6,975 nucleotides of DNA from Desulfuromonadaceae bacterium. GTDB lineage: Bacteria; Desulfobacterota; Desulfuromonadia; Desulfuromonadales; Desulfuromonadaceae. This document shows, in pieces, positions 1-5,349 of this stretch. Location: NCBI GenBank assembly GCA_027065245.1, contig JAMOOS010000279.1, forward strand, positions 1 through 6,975. The letters are read 5' to 3'. Each line of letters starts with the position of its first letter. The stretch's first letter is position 1. A program made the translations under genes and the position numbers. The notes under the pieces were generated by a model. That model ran no database searches. It was not told where the DNA came from and was given only the letters and a program-made list of their open reading frames with translations.

Positions 1-1447
1 GCATGCCGTCACTGGCATTGTCGACATCGACGATGTGCATGTCAGGATAAGTGCAGCGCAATTCTTCGTTGACGGCATAGCCGCGCACGATCCCCACCGG
101 CTTGTCTTTAAGTGTTGCTAGATCGTGAACGTATATTTCGCTGGTGCGGGTGACTATCACCAGCGGTACGGTGACATAGGGTGTGGTAAAATCGAGATAA
201 GCGATACGGCTTGGTGTTTTTGACGCCATGGATAGAATGTCGCATTTGCGCGCCTTGGCATAATCGAGACTTTCCTGCCAAGAGCGGGTAGGCAGCAAAG
301 TTATCGGTATGGGCAGCTTCTGCTGAAACAGAGCGATAAAATCGGCGGCAATGCCGATATGGCGACCGTTATCCAGTTTTTCAAATGGCATCCAGTCAGG
401 GTCTATGCACATGGTTATGCGGCGTTTGCGGCGCAGGTAGTCAATCTCCGCATCTGAAAAGTCTACCGCGCGCTTATCGAGGATATCGTCGCGGTACAGA
501 TAGAAGTCAAGATCCTGGTCGGCGCTGATGCGTTCGGTTTCTAGGGCGTGGCGATATGCCTTGAGGGTTAACTCGTGGTCGATGGCGCCGATGGGATACT
601 GGTCGCGCTGAAACAGTTTGGCTATGGTATGCGCCTCGTAGCCAAGAGCGGCGAGGCTTTTGTGCGGGGCGTACTTTTCGTGAATTAGCTGCACCGTTTC
701 GTCAATATGATCCAGAGCGTATTCCCAGCCGCGGTTACTGGCGGCAACAAAACGGTGGGTACGTTGCGGATGTTTGTCTACCTCCTGCTGCCGGGTGAAC
801 AGGTTGATGGCACCGGCCATGCGAAAGCCGTAGTCGTATGGGTCAATGATGTCAAACGGTATATTTTTCTGCTTCAGTTCAAATACCTGATCAGAAATAA
901 ACACCGGCATGGCATCCACCTTGCCGTCGATGAAATCCTGCAAACGGGCGCTGTTTTTTATCAGATTGCTGTTTTTGCAGTTGATGTCGAACTGTTCCAG
1001 CAGCATGGTGAGCAGGTCAAAATGATCTTTGCTGGCACCGACCATTATGGTTTTGCCGCGCAGGTCATAGGGGGAGGTGATCCCCTTGCGGGTGACAAAT
1101 ACCAGTGGAGAACGGTGCAGATAGGTTGCCAGGAGCACCAGCGGCTGAATTTTGTGGTCGACGATTACCAGGGAGGCGTTGTGGATACCATAGGTAGCGC
1201 GCCCCGACATCACCTCAGCTACCGGATTGCTGTCCGGCTTGCGCTGGCGCAGATCCACGTCCAGCCCGGCCTCGGCGTAAAAGCCCTTTTCCTTGGCCAT
1301 GATAAAGCCGGCATACTCAAACTGGTAGTACCATTTGAGCTGCAGTGATACATGCTCTACCTGCCGTGCCGGATGCGGTTGTGCCATTGCCGTGGCGGAA
1401 AATCCCAGCCACAGTGCCGTCAATAGCACTAACGCCTTATGCCACAT
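1..1447 (-). CDS. Exported two-domain sensor/receptor: NMT1/THI5-like plus SBP_bac_3 domains (3' end beyond window)
   Basis: The frame is open from an ATG at 1447 to the left edge (482 codons, no stop), so the protein is C-terminally incomplete here. Residues 1-22 form a signal peptide (short basic start, hydrophobic core, AMA-Q cleavage site), so the domains should be periplasmic. Residues about 33-260 match the NMT1/THI5-like solute-binding family: LQLKWYYQFEYAGFIMAKEKGFY followed by AGLDVDL is its hallmark opening, with SPLVFVTRKG further on. From about residue 340 a second, different binding domain begins (RRITMCIDPDWMPFE, then IGIAADFIALF and the SRIAYLDFTTPY block), typical of SBP_bac_3. 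In known proteins this tandem usually forms the sensory half of a membrane histidine kinase or diguanylate cyclase; that output is inferred, since no transmembrane segment or catalytic domain is in the window. A GAGGA ribosome site lies 5 bases before the ATG. The ligand is unknown. Confidence 0.88.
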   Translation of the reverse strand, partial: MWHKALVLLTALWLGFSATAMAQPHPARQVEHVSLQLKWYYQFEYAGFIMAKEKGFYAEAGLDVDLRQRKPDSNPVAEVMSGRATYGIHNASLVIVDHKIQPLVLLATYLHRSPLVFVTRKGITSPYDLRGKTIMVGASKDHFDLLTMLLEQFDINCKNSNLIKNSARLQDFIDGKVDAMPVFISDQVFELKQKNIPFDIIDPYDYGFRMAGAINLFTRQQEVDKHPQRTHRFVAASNRGWEYALDHIDETVQLIHEKYAPHKSLAALGYEAHTIAKLFQRDQYPIGAIDHELTLKAYRHALETERISADQDLDFYLYRDDILDKRAVDFSDAEIDYLRRKRRITMCIDPDWMPFEKLDNGRHIGIAADFIALFQQKLPIPITLLPTRSWQESLDYAKARKCDILSMASKTPSRIAYLDFTTPYVTVPLVIVTRTSEIYVHDLATLKDKPVGIVRGYAVNEELRCTYPDMHIVDVDNASDGM

Positions 1448-1489
1448 AGGTATCCTCACATATCGAGAAAAAAACAGGTATCACTTATC

Positions 1490-1515
1490 TTAATCCGTAG
1501 TGTAACACGGATTAA
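1490..1515. repeat. Inverted repeat between hydrolase and receptor genes (operator or weak terminator)
   Basis: TTAATCCGT at 1490-1498 and ACGGATTAA at 1507-1515 are perfect 9-bp complementary arms with an 8-base spacer. A second, offset palindrome, GTGTAACAC (1500-1508), sits partly in the loop, so two mutually exclusive foldings are possible. No T-run directly follows the stem on either strand; the nearest on the minus strand is a run of seven (1468-1474), 15 bases past the stem. The site lies 43 bases upstream of the receptor ATG, where a repressor or activator could bind. Operator is slightly preferred over terminator; neither is proven. Confidence 0.5.
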
Positions 1516-1521
1516 TCGTAC

Positions 1522-2454
1522 TTATAAAGAGTTCTTTTGGCGGGTTTTGTTCATGATGAAATGCTGATAAAAAGTACACAACCGTTGTTCAAACTGTTGG
1601 GGCATTTTTTGTTGGAATTCCACATGATCAAGCTGGGGTTCAAACCACAGTTGCCTGGGGTGGCCGGCAGCGGCGTACAGCAGGTTGATGCCGCCGGGGT
1701 TTACCACGCTGTCTTTGCCGCCCATCATCAACAGTACCGCACGCGGACTGATTTTGCCGATGCAGCGCAGTGGGGCAACGGTGCTGATATCAAAGCCGAG
1801 CTGGTGGGAGGCAAGGTATTTTACCAGCCGGGCAAAAGGGAAGGCAGGCAGTCCGGTGAAACGGCGCACACTGACATTGAGACTGTCGCTTATGGAGGCG
1901 TAGGGGGAGTGCGCCGCCACCGCTTTTACCCGGTTATCGCGCGCGGCGTAGCACAGTGCCAACGCCCCGCCCATGGAGTTGCCGAACAGTCCAAGGGCGG
2001 CGTCGGGCTGGCGCTGGCGGACATAGTCGACGGCAGCGGCGAAATCGCGCCATTCGGCGTGACCGAAGCTGATAATATCGCCGGTACTGTAGCCGTGGGC
2101 GCGAAGGTTGAGCAGCAGAACGCCATAACCGTGGCGTGCCAGCATGGCGGCGACGGGAACCATTTCGCCACAGTCCATTTTGTAGCCGTGGCACAAAATG
2201 ATTACCGCGCCGTTGCTGGCAGGGCGGTAGAAAGCGGTCAGTTTTATTCCATCGTTGCTGGTCAGGGTTATTCTATCCGCGTCCAGATGGTGCTGAGCCA
2301 GCACCGTTTCCGGCCGCAGTTGCGGTTGTTCGGCATAGCGCTGAGTCCGTCGCTGCTGTTTGCTGGTGATCAGGCGGGTGGCGCTGCGCCAAGAGAGCCG
2401 CAGCACCACGGCGCAGCCGCAAACTGTTATGGCGAAGGCGATAAATTTTATCAT
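1522..2454 (-). CDS. Membrane-anchored alpha/beta hydrolase (serine hydrolase, S33/Bem46-like)
   Basis: A 310-residue alpha/beta hydrolase, presumably an esterase, lipase-like or peptidase-like enzyme; substrate unknown. Residues 3-20 are a hydrophobic segment followed by basic residues (SWRS, KQQRR), suggesting a single N-terminal membrane anchor. The fold is marked by the oxyanion-region HG (89-90) after a hydrophobic strand, GYGVLLLNLRAHGYSTGD (109-126), and the nucleophile elbow GNSMGG with Ser160. Asp248 in GGKDSV and His277 in LDHVEF complete the triad at the expected order and spacing. The length suits the YqkD/Bem46-like group. The frame extends upstream to an ATG at 2580, but that would run through the divergent promoter region and into the start of ettA, and those residues do not resemble the family, so the ATG at 2454 is chosen. 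Its ribosome site is poor (GGGAAG directly abutting the ATG). It lies upstream of the receptor gene on the same strand, with an inverted repeat between them. Confidence 0.85.
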   Translation of the reverse strand: MIKFIAFAITVCGCAVVLRLSWRSATRLITSKQQRRTQRYAEQPQLRPETVLAQHHLDADRITLTSNDGIKLTAFYRPASNGAVIILCHGYKMDCGEMVPVAAMLARHGYGVLLLNLRAHGYSTGDIISFGHAEWRDFAAAVDYVRQRQPDAALGLFGNSMGGALALCYAARDNRVKAVAAHSPYASISDSLNVSVRRFTGLPAFPFARLVKYLASHQLGFDISTVAPLRCIGKISPRAVLLMMGGKDSVVNPGGINLLYAAAGHPRQLWFEPQLDHVEFQQKMPQQFEQRLCTFYQHFIMNKTRQKNSL

Positions 2455-2460
2455 CTTCCC

Positions 2461-2489
2461 ACTATAAGCTATTGGCGTGTTTCCGGCAA
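2461..2489 (-). promoter_or_regulatory. Candidate sigma70-type promoter for the hydrolase gene
   Basis: Read on the minus strand, TTGCCG (2489-2484), a 17-base spacer and TATAGT (2466-2461) form a plausible -35/-10 pair. The transcription start would fall about 7 bases on, at or next to the A of the ATG at 2454, implying a leaderless or nearly leaderless transcript, in keeping with the poor ribosome site. This is inference from consensus matching only. Confidence 0.4.
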
Positions 2490-2500
2490 TCCCGTACAAT
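2472..2500 (+). promoter_or_regulatory. Candidate sigma70-type promoter for ettA
   Basis: TTGGCG (2472-2477), a 17-base spacer and TACAAT (2495-2500) give a good consensus fit. The start would lie near 2507, leaving a leader of about 57 bases before ettA. The -35 box sits inside the spacer of the opposing hydrolase promoter, so the two could not easily be occupied by polymerase at once. Consensus matching only. Confidence 0.45.
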
Positions 2501-2563
2501 GGCGCCCAGCAGAGCGGGATAGATCGGGAATTGTTTTTATATAGCAATAGCCAGGAGTGCAAC

Positions 2564-4249
2564 ATGAGCGAAGACAGCAAAAAAATTATCTACAGCATGA
2601 TGCGGGTTAGCAAAAGCTACAATAAACAGGTGGTGATAAAGGATATCTCCCTGTCCTATTTTTACGGCGCCAAGATCGGCGTGCTCGGTCTCAACGGTTC
2701 CGGTAAAAGTAGCCTGTTGCGTATCATGGCCGGGGTGGACAAGGATTTCAGCGGCGAGGCGGTGTTGTCGGAAGGCTACACTGTCGGCTATCTGGAGCAG
2801 GAACCGCAGCTTGATGAAGATAAAACCGTGCGCCAGGTGGTGGAAGAAGGGGTGCAGGAGGTGGTGGATCTGCTCAAGGAGTTCGAGGAGATCAATCTGC
2901 AATTTGCCGAGCCCATGGATGATGAGGCCATGGCGCAGTTGTGTGAACGCCAGGCCATCGTCCAGGACAAGCTGGATACTCTCGATGCCTGGGATCTCGA
3001 TTCCCGTCTCGATCTGGCCATGGACGCGTTGCGCTGTCCGCCGGCCGACACGCCGGTAAAGGTGCTCTCCGGTGGCGAGCGGCGCCGTGTTGCCCTGTGC
3101 CGTCTGTTGTTGCAGAAACCGGATATTCTGCTGCTGGACGAGCCTACCAACCATCTCGATGCCGAAACGGTAGCGTGGCTGGAACAGCATCTGCGGCGCT
3201 ACGCCGGTACCGTTATCGCCGTAACCCACGACCGCTATTTTCTCGATAACGTCGCTGGCTGGATTCTGGAGCTGGATCGAGGTCGCGGTATTCCGTGGCA
3301 GGGTAACTATTCCTCGTGGCTGGAGCAGAAACAGCAGCGCCTGCAGCAGGAGGAGAAGGCGCAATCGGCGCGTCAGCGCACCCTGGAACGCGAACTGGAG
3401 TGGATTCGCATGTCGCCCAAGGGACGCCATGCCAAGGGCAAGGCGCGGCTTAATTCTTACGAAAAACTGCTCAACCAGGGCAGCGCCGCGCGTGAGCGCG
3501 ATATGGAATTGTATATACCACCCGGCCCGCGCCTGGGCGATGTGATTATCGAGGCTGATCATGTACGCAAAGGCTACGCAGGTCGGCTGCTTATGGAGGA
3601 TATGAACTTTAAACTGCCGCGTGGCGGCATTGTCGGCGTGGTTGGCCCTAACGGTGCAGGTAAAACTACCCTGATGCGTATGTTCGTCGGTCAGGAACAG
3701 CCCGACGCCGGTACCCTCACCATCGGTGCCACCGTCAAGCTGGGCTATGTGGATCAGAGTCGCGACTGTCTCGACGGCGATAAAACCATCTGGGAGGAGA
3801 TCTGCGCCGGACAGGAAACACTGCTGCTTGGTGAGCGCGAAGTCAACTCGCGCGCTTATGTGGCCCGCTTCAACTTTTCCGGCAGCGATCAGCAGAAAAA
3901 GGTCGCCAACCTCTCCGGCGGCGAGCGTAACCGGGTGCACCTGGCCAAAATCCTCAGCAGCGGTGCCAACGTGCTGCTGCTGGACGAGCCCACCAACGAC
4001 CTCGATGTCAACACCATGCGTGCATTGGAAGAAGCGCTGGAAAATTTTGCCGGCTGTGCCGTGGTTATCAGCCATGATCGCTGGTTTCTCGACCGCATCG
4101 CCACCCATATTCTCGCCTTTGAGGGCGACAGCCAGGTGGTGTGGTATCAGGGCAACTACAGTGAATACGAGGAGGATCGGCGCCGCCGTCTCGGGCGCGA
4201 AGCGGAGCAGCCGCACCGCATCCGCTACCGCGATCTTACCCGGGGGTAG
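2564..4249 (+). CDS. ettA: Energy-dependent translational throttle protein EttA (ABC-F ATPase)
   Basis: A 561-residue ABC-F protein with two ATP-binding cassettes and no membrane domain. E. coli EttA (555 residues) binds the ribosomal E site and gates entry into elongation according to the ATP/ADP ratio; the same role is inferred here. Cassette 1 has Walker A GLNGSGKSS (42-50), signature LSGGERRR (168-175), Walker B ending in LLLDEP with Glu193, and switch His222. The arm insertion occupies about 93-140. The linker (about 240-325) carries the EttA-type GNYSSWLEQK and KGRHAKGKARL stretches that contact P-site tRNA. Cassette 2 has GPNGAGKTT (361-369), LSGGERN (450-456), LLLDEP with Glu475, and His504. 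The close match through arm and linker separates it from Uup, YheS and antibiotic-resistance ABC-Fs. The ATG at 2564 is chosen because AGGAG (2553-2557) sits 6 bases upstream and family similarity starts there; the frame is open further upstream. It is divergent from the hydrolase. Confidence 0.96.
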   Translation: MSEDSKKIIYSMMRVSKSYNKQVVIKDISLSYFYGAKIGVLGLNGSGKSSLLRIMAGVDKDFSGEAVLSEGYTVGYLEQEPQLDEDKTVRQVVEEGVQEVVDLLKEFEEINLQFAEPMDDEAMAQLCERQAIVQDKLDTLDAWDLDSRLDLAMDALRCPPADTPVKVLSGGERRRVALCRLLLQKPDILLLDEPTNHLDAETVAWLEQHLRRYAGTVIAVTHDRYFLDNVAGWILELDRGRGIPWQGNYSSWLEQKQQRLQQEEKAQSARQRTLERELEWIRMSPKGRHAKGKARLNSYEKLLNQGSAARERDMELYIPPGPRLGDVIIEADHVRKGYAGRLLMEDMNFKLPRGGIVGVVGPNGAGKTTLMRMFVGQEQPDAGTLTIGATVKLGYVDQSRDCLDGDKTIWEEICAGQETLLLGEREVNSRAYVARFNFSGSDQQKKVANLSGGERNRVHLAKILSSGANVLLLDEPTNDLDVNTMRALEEALENFAGCAVVISHDRWFLDRIATHILAFEGDSQVVWYQGNYSEYEEDRRRRLGREAEQPHRIRYRDLTRG

Positions 4250-4306
4250 CTGGTGAGAGCAATTTTGCTGCCTGTTCATTAGAGAGCCTTTGTTGTCCGG
4301 GTGAGC

Positions 4307-4335
4307 TTGTTTTTTGGTGCCTATGCTTGTACAGT
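4307..4335 (+). promoter_or_regulatory. Candidate promoter of the yefM-yoeB operon
   Basis: TTGTTT (4307-4312), a 17-base spacer and TACAGT (4330-4335) form a plausible -35/-10 pair, giving a start near 4342 and a short leader of about 27 bases. The -10 box overlaps the TGTACA palindrome, the arrangement expected of an autorepressed toxin-antitoxin operon. Consensus matching only. Confidence 0.45.
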
Positions 4336-4352
4336 GGCCAAGTAACTGTGCA
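4328..4352. promoter_or_regulatory. Candidate YefM(-YoeB) operator with TGTACA core
   Basis: TGTACA (4328-4333) is the palindromic core hexamer described for the E. coli yefM-yoeB operator. A near copy, TGTGCA (4347-4352), follows with centres 19 bases apart, and ACAGT (4331-4335) / ACTGT (4345-4349) form an additional inverted pair. As I recall, the E. coli operator has two TGTACA cores about 12 bases apart, so the second half here is degenerate or differently spaced. Autoregulation by the antitoxin or the complex is inferred. Confidence 0.5.
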
Positions 4353-4368
4353 GACGGGAGGTGTTTAT

Positions 4369-4623
4369 ATGCGAGTTATTGATTTCAGTGATGCATGCAA
4401 CAATCTTAAACAGGTGCTGGATCAGGTAACCGATGATGCTGATTATACCGTCATTACTCGACGGGATGCAGAGGACGCGGTGCTAATGTCGCTGGAGAGC
4501 TTCAACAGTTTTGTAGAAACGTTTCATCTGCTGAAGTCGCCAGCCAATATTGCACATCTGGCAAAGTCCATTGATCAGTACCGTAACGGTGGTGCTGTGG
4601 CACGGGAAATGGTGGATGAGTAG
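4369..4623 (+). CDS. yefM: Antitoxin YefM (Phd/YefM family)
   Basis: An 84-residue Phd/YefM-family antitoxin, one residue longer than E. coli YefM. In that family it neutralises the YoeB nuclease and represses its own operon as a DNA-binding dimer. The N-terminal DNA-binding half (1 to about 55) has the family pattern MRVIDFSDAC, TVITRRDAEDAVLMSLESFNS, and the C-terminal toxin-binding helix is recognisable as LLKSPANIAHLAKSID (54-69). The ATG at 4369 is preferred over in-frame starts upstream because GGGAGG (4356-4361) lies 7 bases before it and the family N-terminus begins there. Its stop overlaps the toxin start by 8 bases, giving translational coupling. Residue 10, an arginine in E. coli YefM, is cysteine here, while Arg31 is kept. 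The gene follows ettA by 119 bases and has its own promoter signals. Confidence 0.94.
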   Translation: MRVIDFSDACNNLKQVLDQVTDDADYTVITRRDAEDAVLMSLESFNSFVETFHLLKSPANIAHLAKSIDQYRNGGAVAREMVDE

Positions 4624-4885
4624 GAAACTGGCCTGGACGGACGAGGCTTGGCAGGATTATCTCTATTGGCAAACACAGGACAAAAAAACTCTCAAGCGCA
4701 TTAATTGTTTGATAAAAGATATCCAACGCGATGATCCATTTTCCGGGTTGGGAAAGCCCGAATGCCTAAAGGGACACCTGTGTGGCTTCTGGTCAAGGAG
4801 AATTGATACGGTCAACAGGTTGGTGTATGCCGTGGAAGACGAATTGATTGTTATAATTTCGTGCCGGTATCATTACGTTGCCTGA
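4616..4885 (+). CDS. yoeB: Toxin YoeB, ribosome-dependent mRNA endonuclease (RelE superfamily)
   Basis: An 89-residue YoeB homologue (E. coli YoeB has 84). YoeB binds the 70S ribosome and cuts mRNA in the A site, halting translation when YefM is degraded. Family landmarks are WTDEAWQDYLYWQTQDKKTLKRIN (7-30, of which the AWQDYLYWQ core is highly conserved), GLGKPE (44-49), GFWSRRI (57-63), NRLVYAV (67-73) and the terminal CRYHY (83-87). Glu49, Arg68, His86 and Tyr87 align with the E. coli catalytic residues Glu46, Arg65, His83 and Tyr84, so the toxin looks intact. The frame is open upstream of 4616, but that part lies in yefM and does not resemble the family; the ATG at 4616 overlaps the yefM stop, the usual arrangement. 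The GGGAA at 4604-4608 inside yefM may serve as ribosome site. The module appears less G+C rich by eye than ettA, consistent with but not proof of horizontal acquisition. Confidence 0.95.
   Translation: MSRKLAWTDEAWQDYLYWQTQDKKTLKRINCLIKDIQRDDPFSGLGKPECLKGHLCGFWSRRIDTVNRLVYAVEDELIVIISCRYHYVA
4849..4857 (+). promoter_or_regulatory. Candidate extended -10 promoter for the arsR-family gene
   Basis: TGTTATAAT (4849-4857) is an exact extended -10 element (TGnTATAAT) inside the last codons of yoeB. No convincing -35 was found at 16-18 bases, which extended -10 promoters can do without. The start would be near 4864, about 70 bases before the regulator ATG. The hexamer also encodes part of a Val-Ile-Ile run, so chance occurrence is possible. 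Confidence 0.35.
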
Positions 4886-4909
4886 CAACGTTGAAACGGT
4901 ACCGACTCT

Positions 4910-4925
4910 CTATCTGCCGGGATAG
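4910..4925. promoter_or_regulatory. Candidate autoregulatory operator upstream of the ArsR-family gene
   Basis: CTATC (4910-4914) and GATAG (4921-4925) are perfect 5-base inverted arms with a 6-base spacer, directly before the regulator's start. ArsR/SmtB repressors bind short dyads of this kind near their own promoter. A second small palindrome, CAACGTTG (4886-4893), lies between yoeB and this site. Which of them is bound, if any, cannot be told from the sequence. Confidence 0.35.
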
Positions 4926-4934
4926 TTGATATTT

Positions 4935-5249
4935 ATGGAGCATCAGCGACAACAACATCTGCTCGAGCGGGTGGCGGTACTCAAAGCACTGGCCCACCCC
5001 AGTCGGTTGTTTATCGTCGAGGAGTTGGCACGCGGTGAGCGCTGCGTGTGTGAGTTAACCAAAATGATTGGCGCCGATGTGTCGACGGTGTCCAAACACC
5101 TGGCGTTGCTGCGCCGCGCCGGTTTGGTAATTGATGATAAGCGCGGCAACCAGGTGTTTTACCAGTTGCGCACTCCGTGCATTCTCAATTTTTTCGGTTG
5201 TATCGAATCAGTGCTGCAGCAACAGCGTTCCGAGCGTATGCGACTGTAA
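4935..5249 (+). CDS. ArsR/SmtB-family winged-helix metalloregulator
   Basis: A 104-residue ArsR/SmtB-family repressor, expected to bind DNA as a dimer and release it on binding a metal or metalloid. ALAHPSRLFIVEEL (18-31) is the family's first helical region; CVCELTKMI (37-45) carries the ArsR alpha3 metal-site signature; DVSTVSKHLALLRRAGLV (48-65) is the recognition helix-turn-helix; and DDKRGNQVFYQL (67-78) is the wing. Cys37 and Cys39 correspond to the first two thiolates of E. coli ArsR, but the third position is Thr42. Cys82 and Cys89 near the C-terminus (TPCILNFFGC) may supply the missing ligand. The ATG at 4935 is chosen; a TTG at 4926 is the only other in-frame start, since a TAG at 4923 closes the frame. 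The ribosome site is weak (GGGA ending 12 bases before the ATG). No efflux pump, reductase or permease gene adjoins it. The inducer is probably a soft metal(loid), by inference. Confidence 0.9.
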   Translation: MEHQRQQHLLERVAVLKALAHPSRLFIVEELARGERCVCELTKMIGADVSTVSKHLALLRRAGLVIDDKRGNQVFYQLRTPCILNFFGCIESVLQQQRSERMRL

Positions 5250-5258
5250 TCTGATAAC

Positions 5259-5274
5259 TTGTAAAATTGTAAAA
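5259..5274 (+). repeat. Tandem 8-bp direct repeat
   Basis: TTGTAAAA occurs twice in immediate succession in the short AT-rich gap after the regulator's stop. It may be an incidental slippage product or part of the AT-rich flank of the terminator. No function is assigned. Confidence 0.6.
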
Positions 5275-5286
5275 GGGTATAAACAG

Positions 5287-5324
5287 CAACGCCCGGCTTA
5301 TGTGAGTATGTCAGCCGGGCGTTG
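5287..5324. terminator. Bidirectional terminator between convergent genes
   Basis: CAACGCCCGGCT (5287-5298) and AGCCGGGCGTTG (5313-5324) form a perfect, G+C-rich 12-bp stem with a 14-base loop. It sits 37 bases after the regulator's stop on the plus strand and 25 bases after the Sel1 protein's stop on the minus strand, so it can serve both convergent units. T-richness after the stem is modest on both sides (TCTGATTTTATC on plus, CTGTTTATACCC on minus), so termination may be incomplete without help. Confidence 0.8.
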
Positions 5325-5349
5325 TCTGATTTTATCTGCATGCAGCAGG

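Noticed and set aside
707..1348. Open frame of 213 codons on the plus strand
   Set aside because: It is antisense to the receptor gene, whose NMT1/THI5-like motifs and signal peptide are clear.
1537..2544. Open frame of 335 codons on the plus strand opposite the hydrolase
   Set aside because: The minus-strand frame carries a complete Ser-Asp-His triad in the right order; the plus-strand translation has no recognisable domain.
4258..4269. AGCAATTTTGCT as a possible terminator after ettA
   Set aside because: Arms of 5 bases with a 2-base loop cannot form a stable hairpin, and no T-run follows.
2537..4279. Long open frame (580 codons) on the minus strand opposite ettA
   Set aside because: It is antisense to an unambiguous EttA with all ABC motifs; the translation shows no family features and results from codon bias in the real gene.
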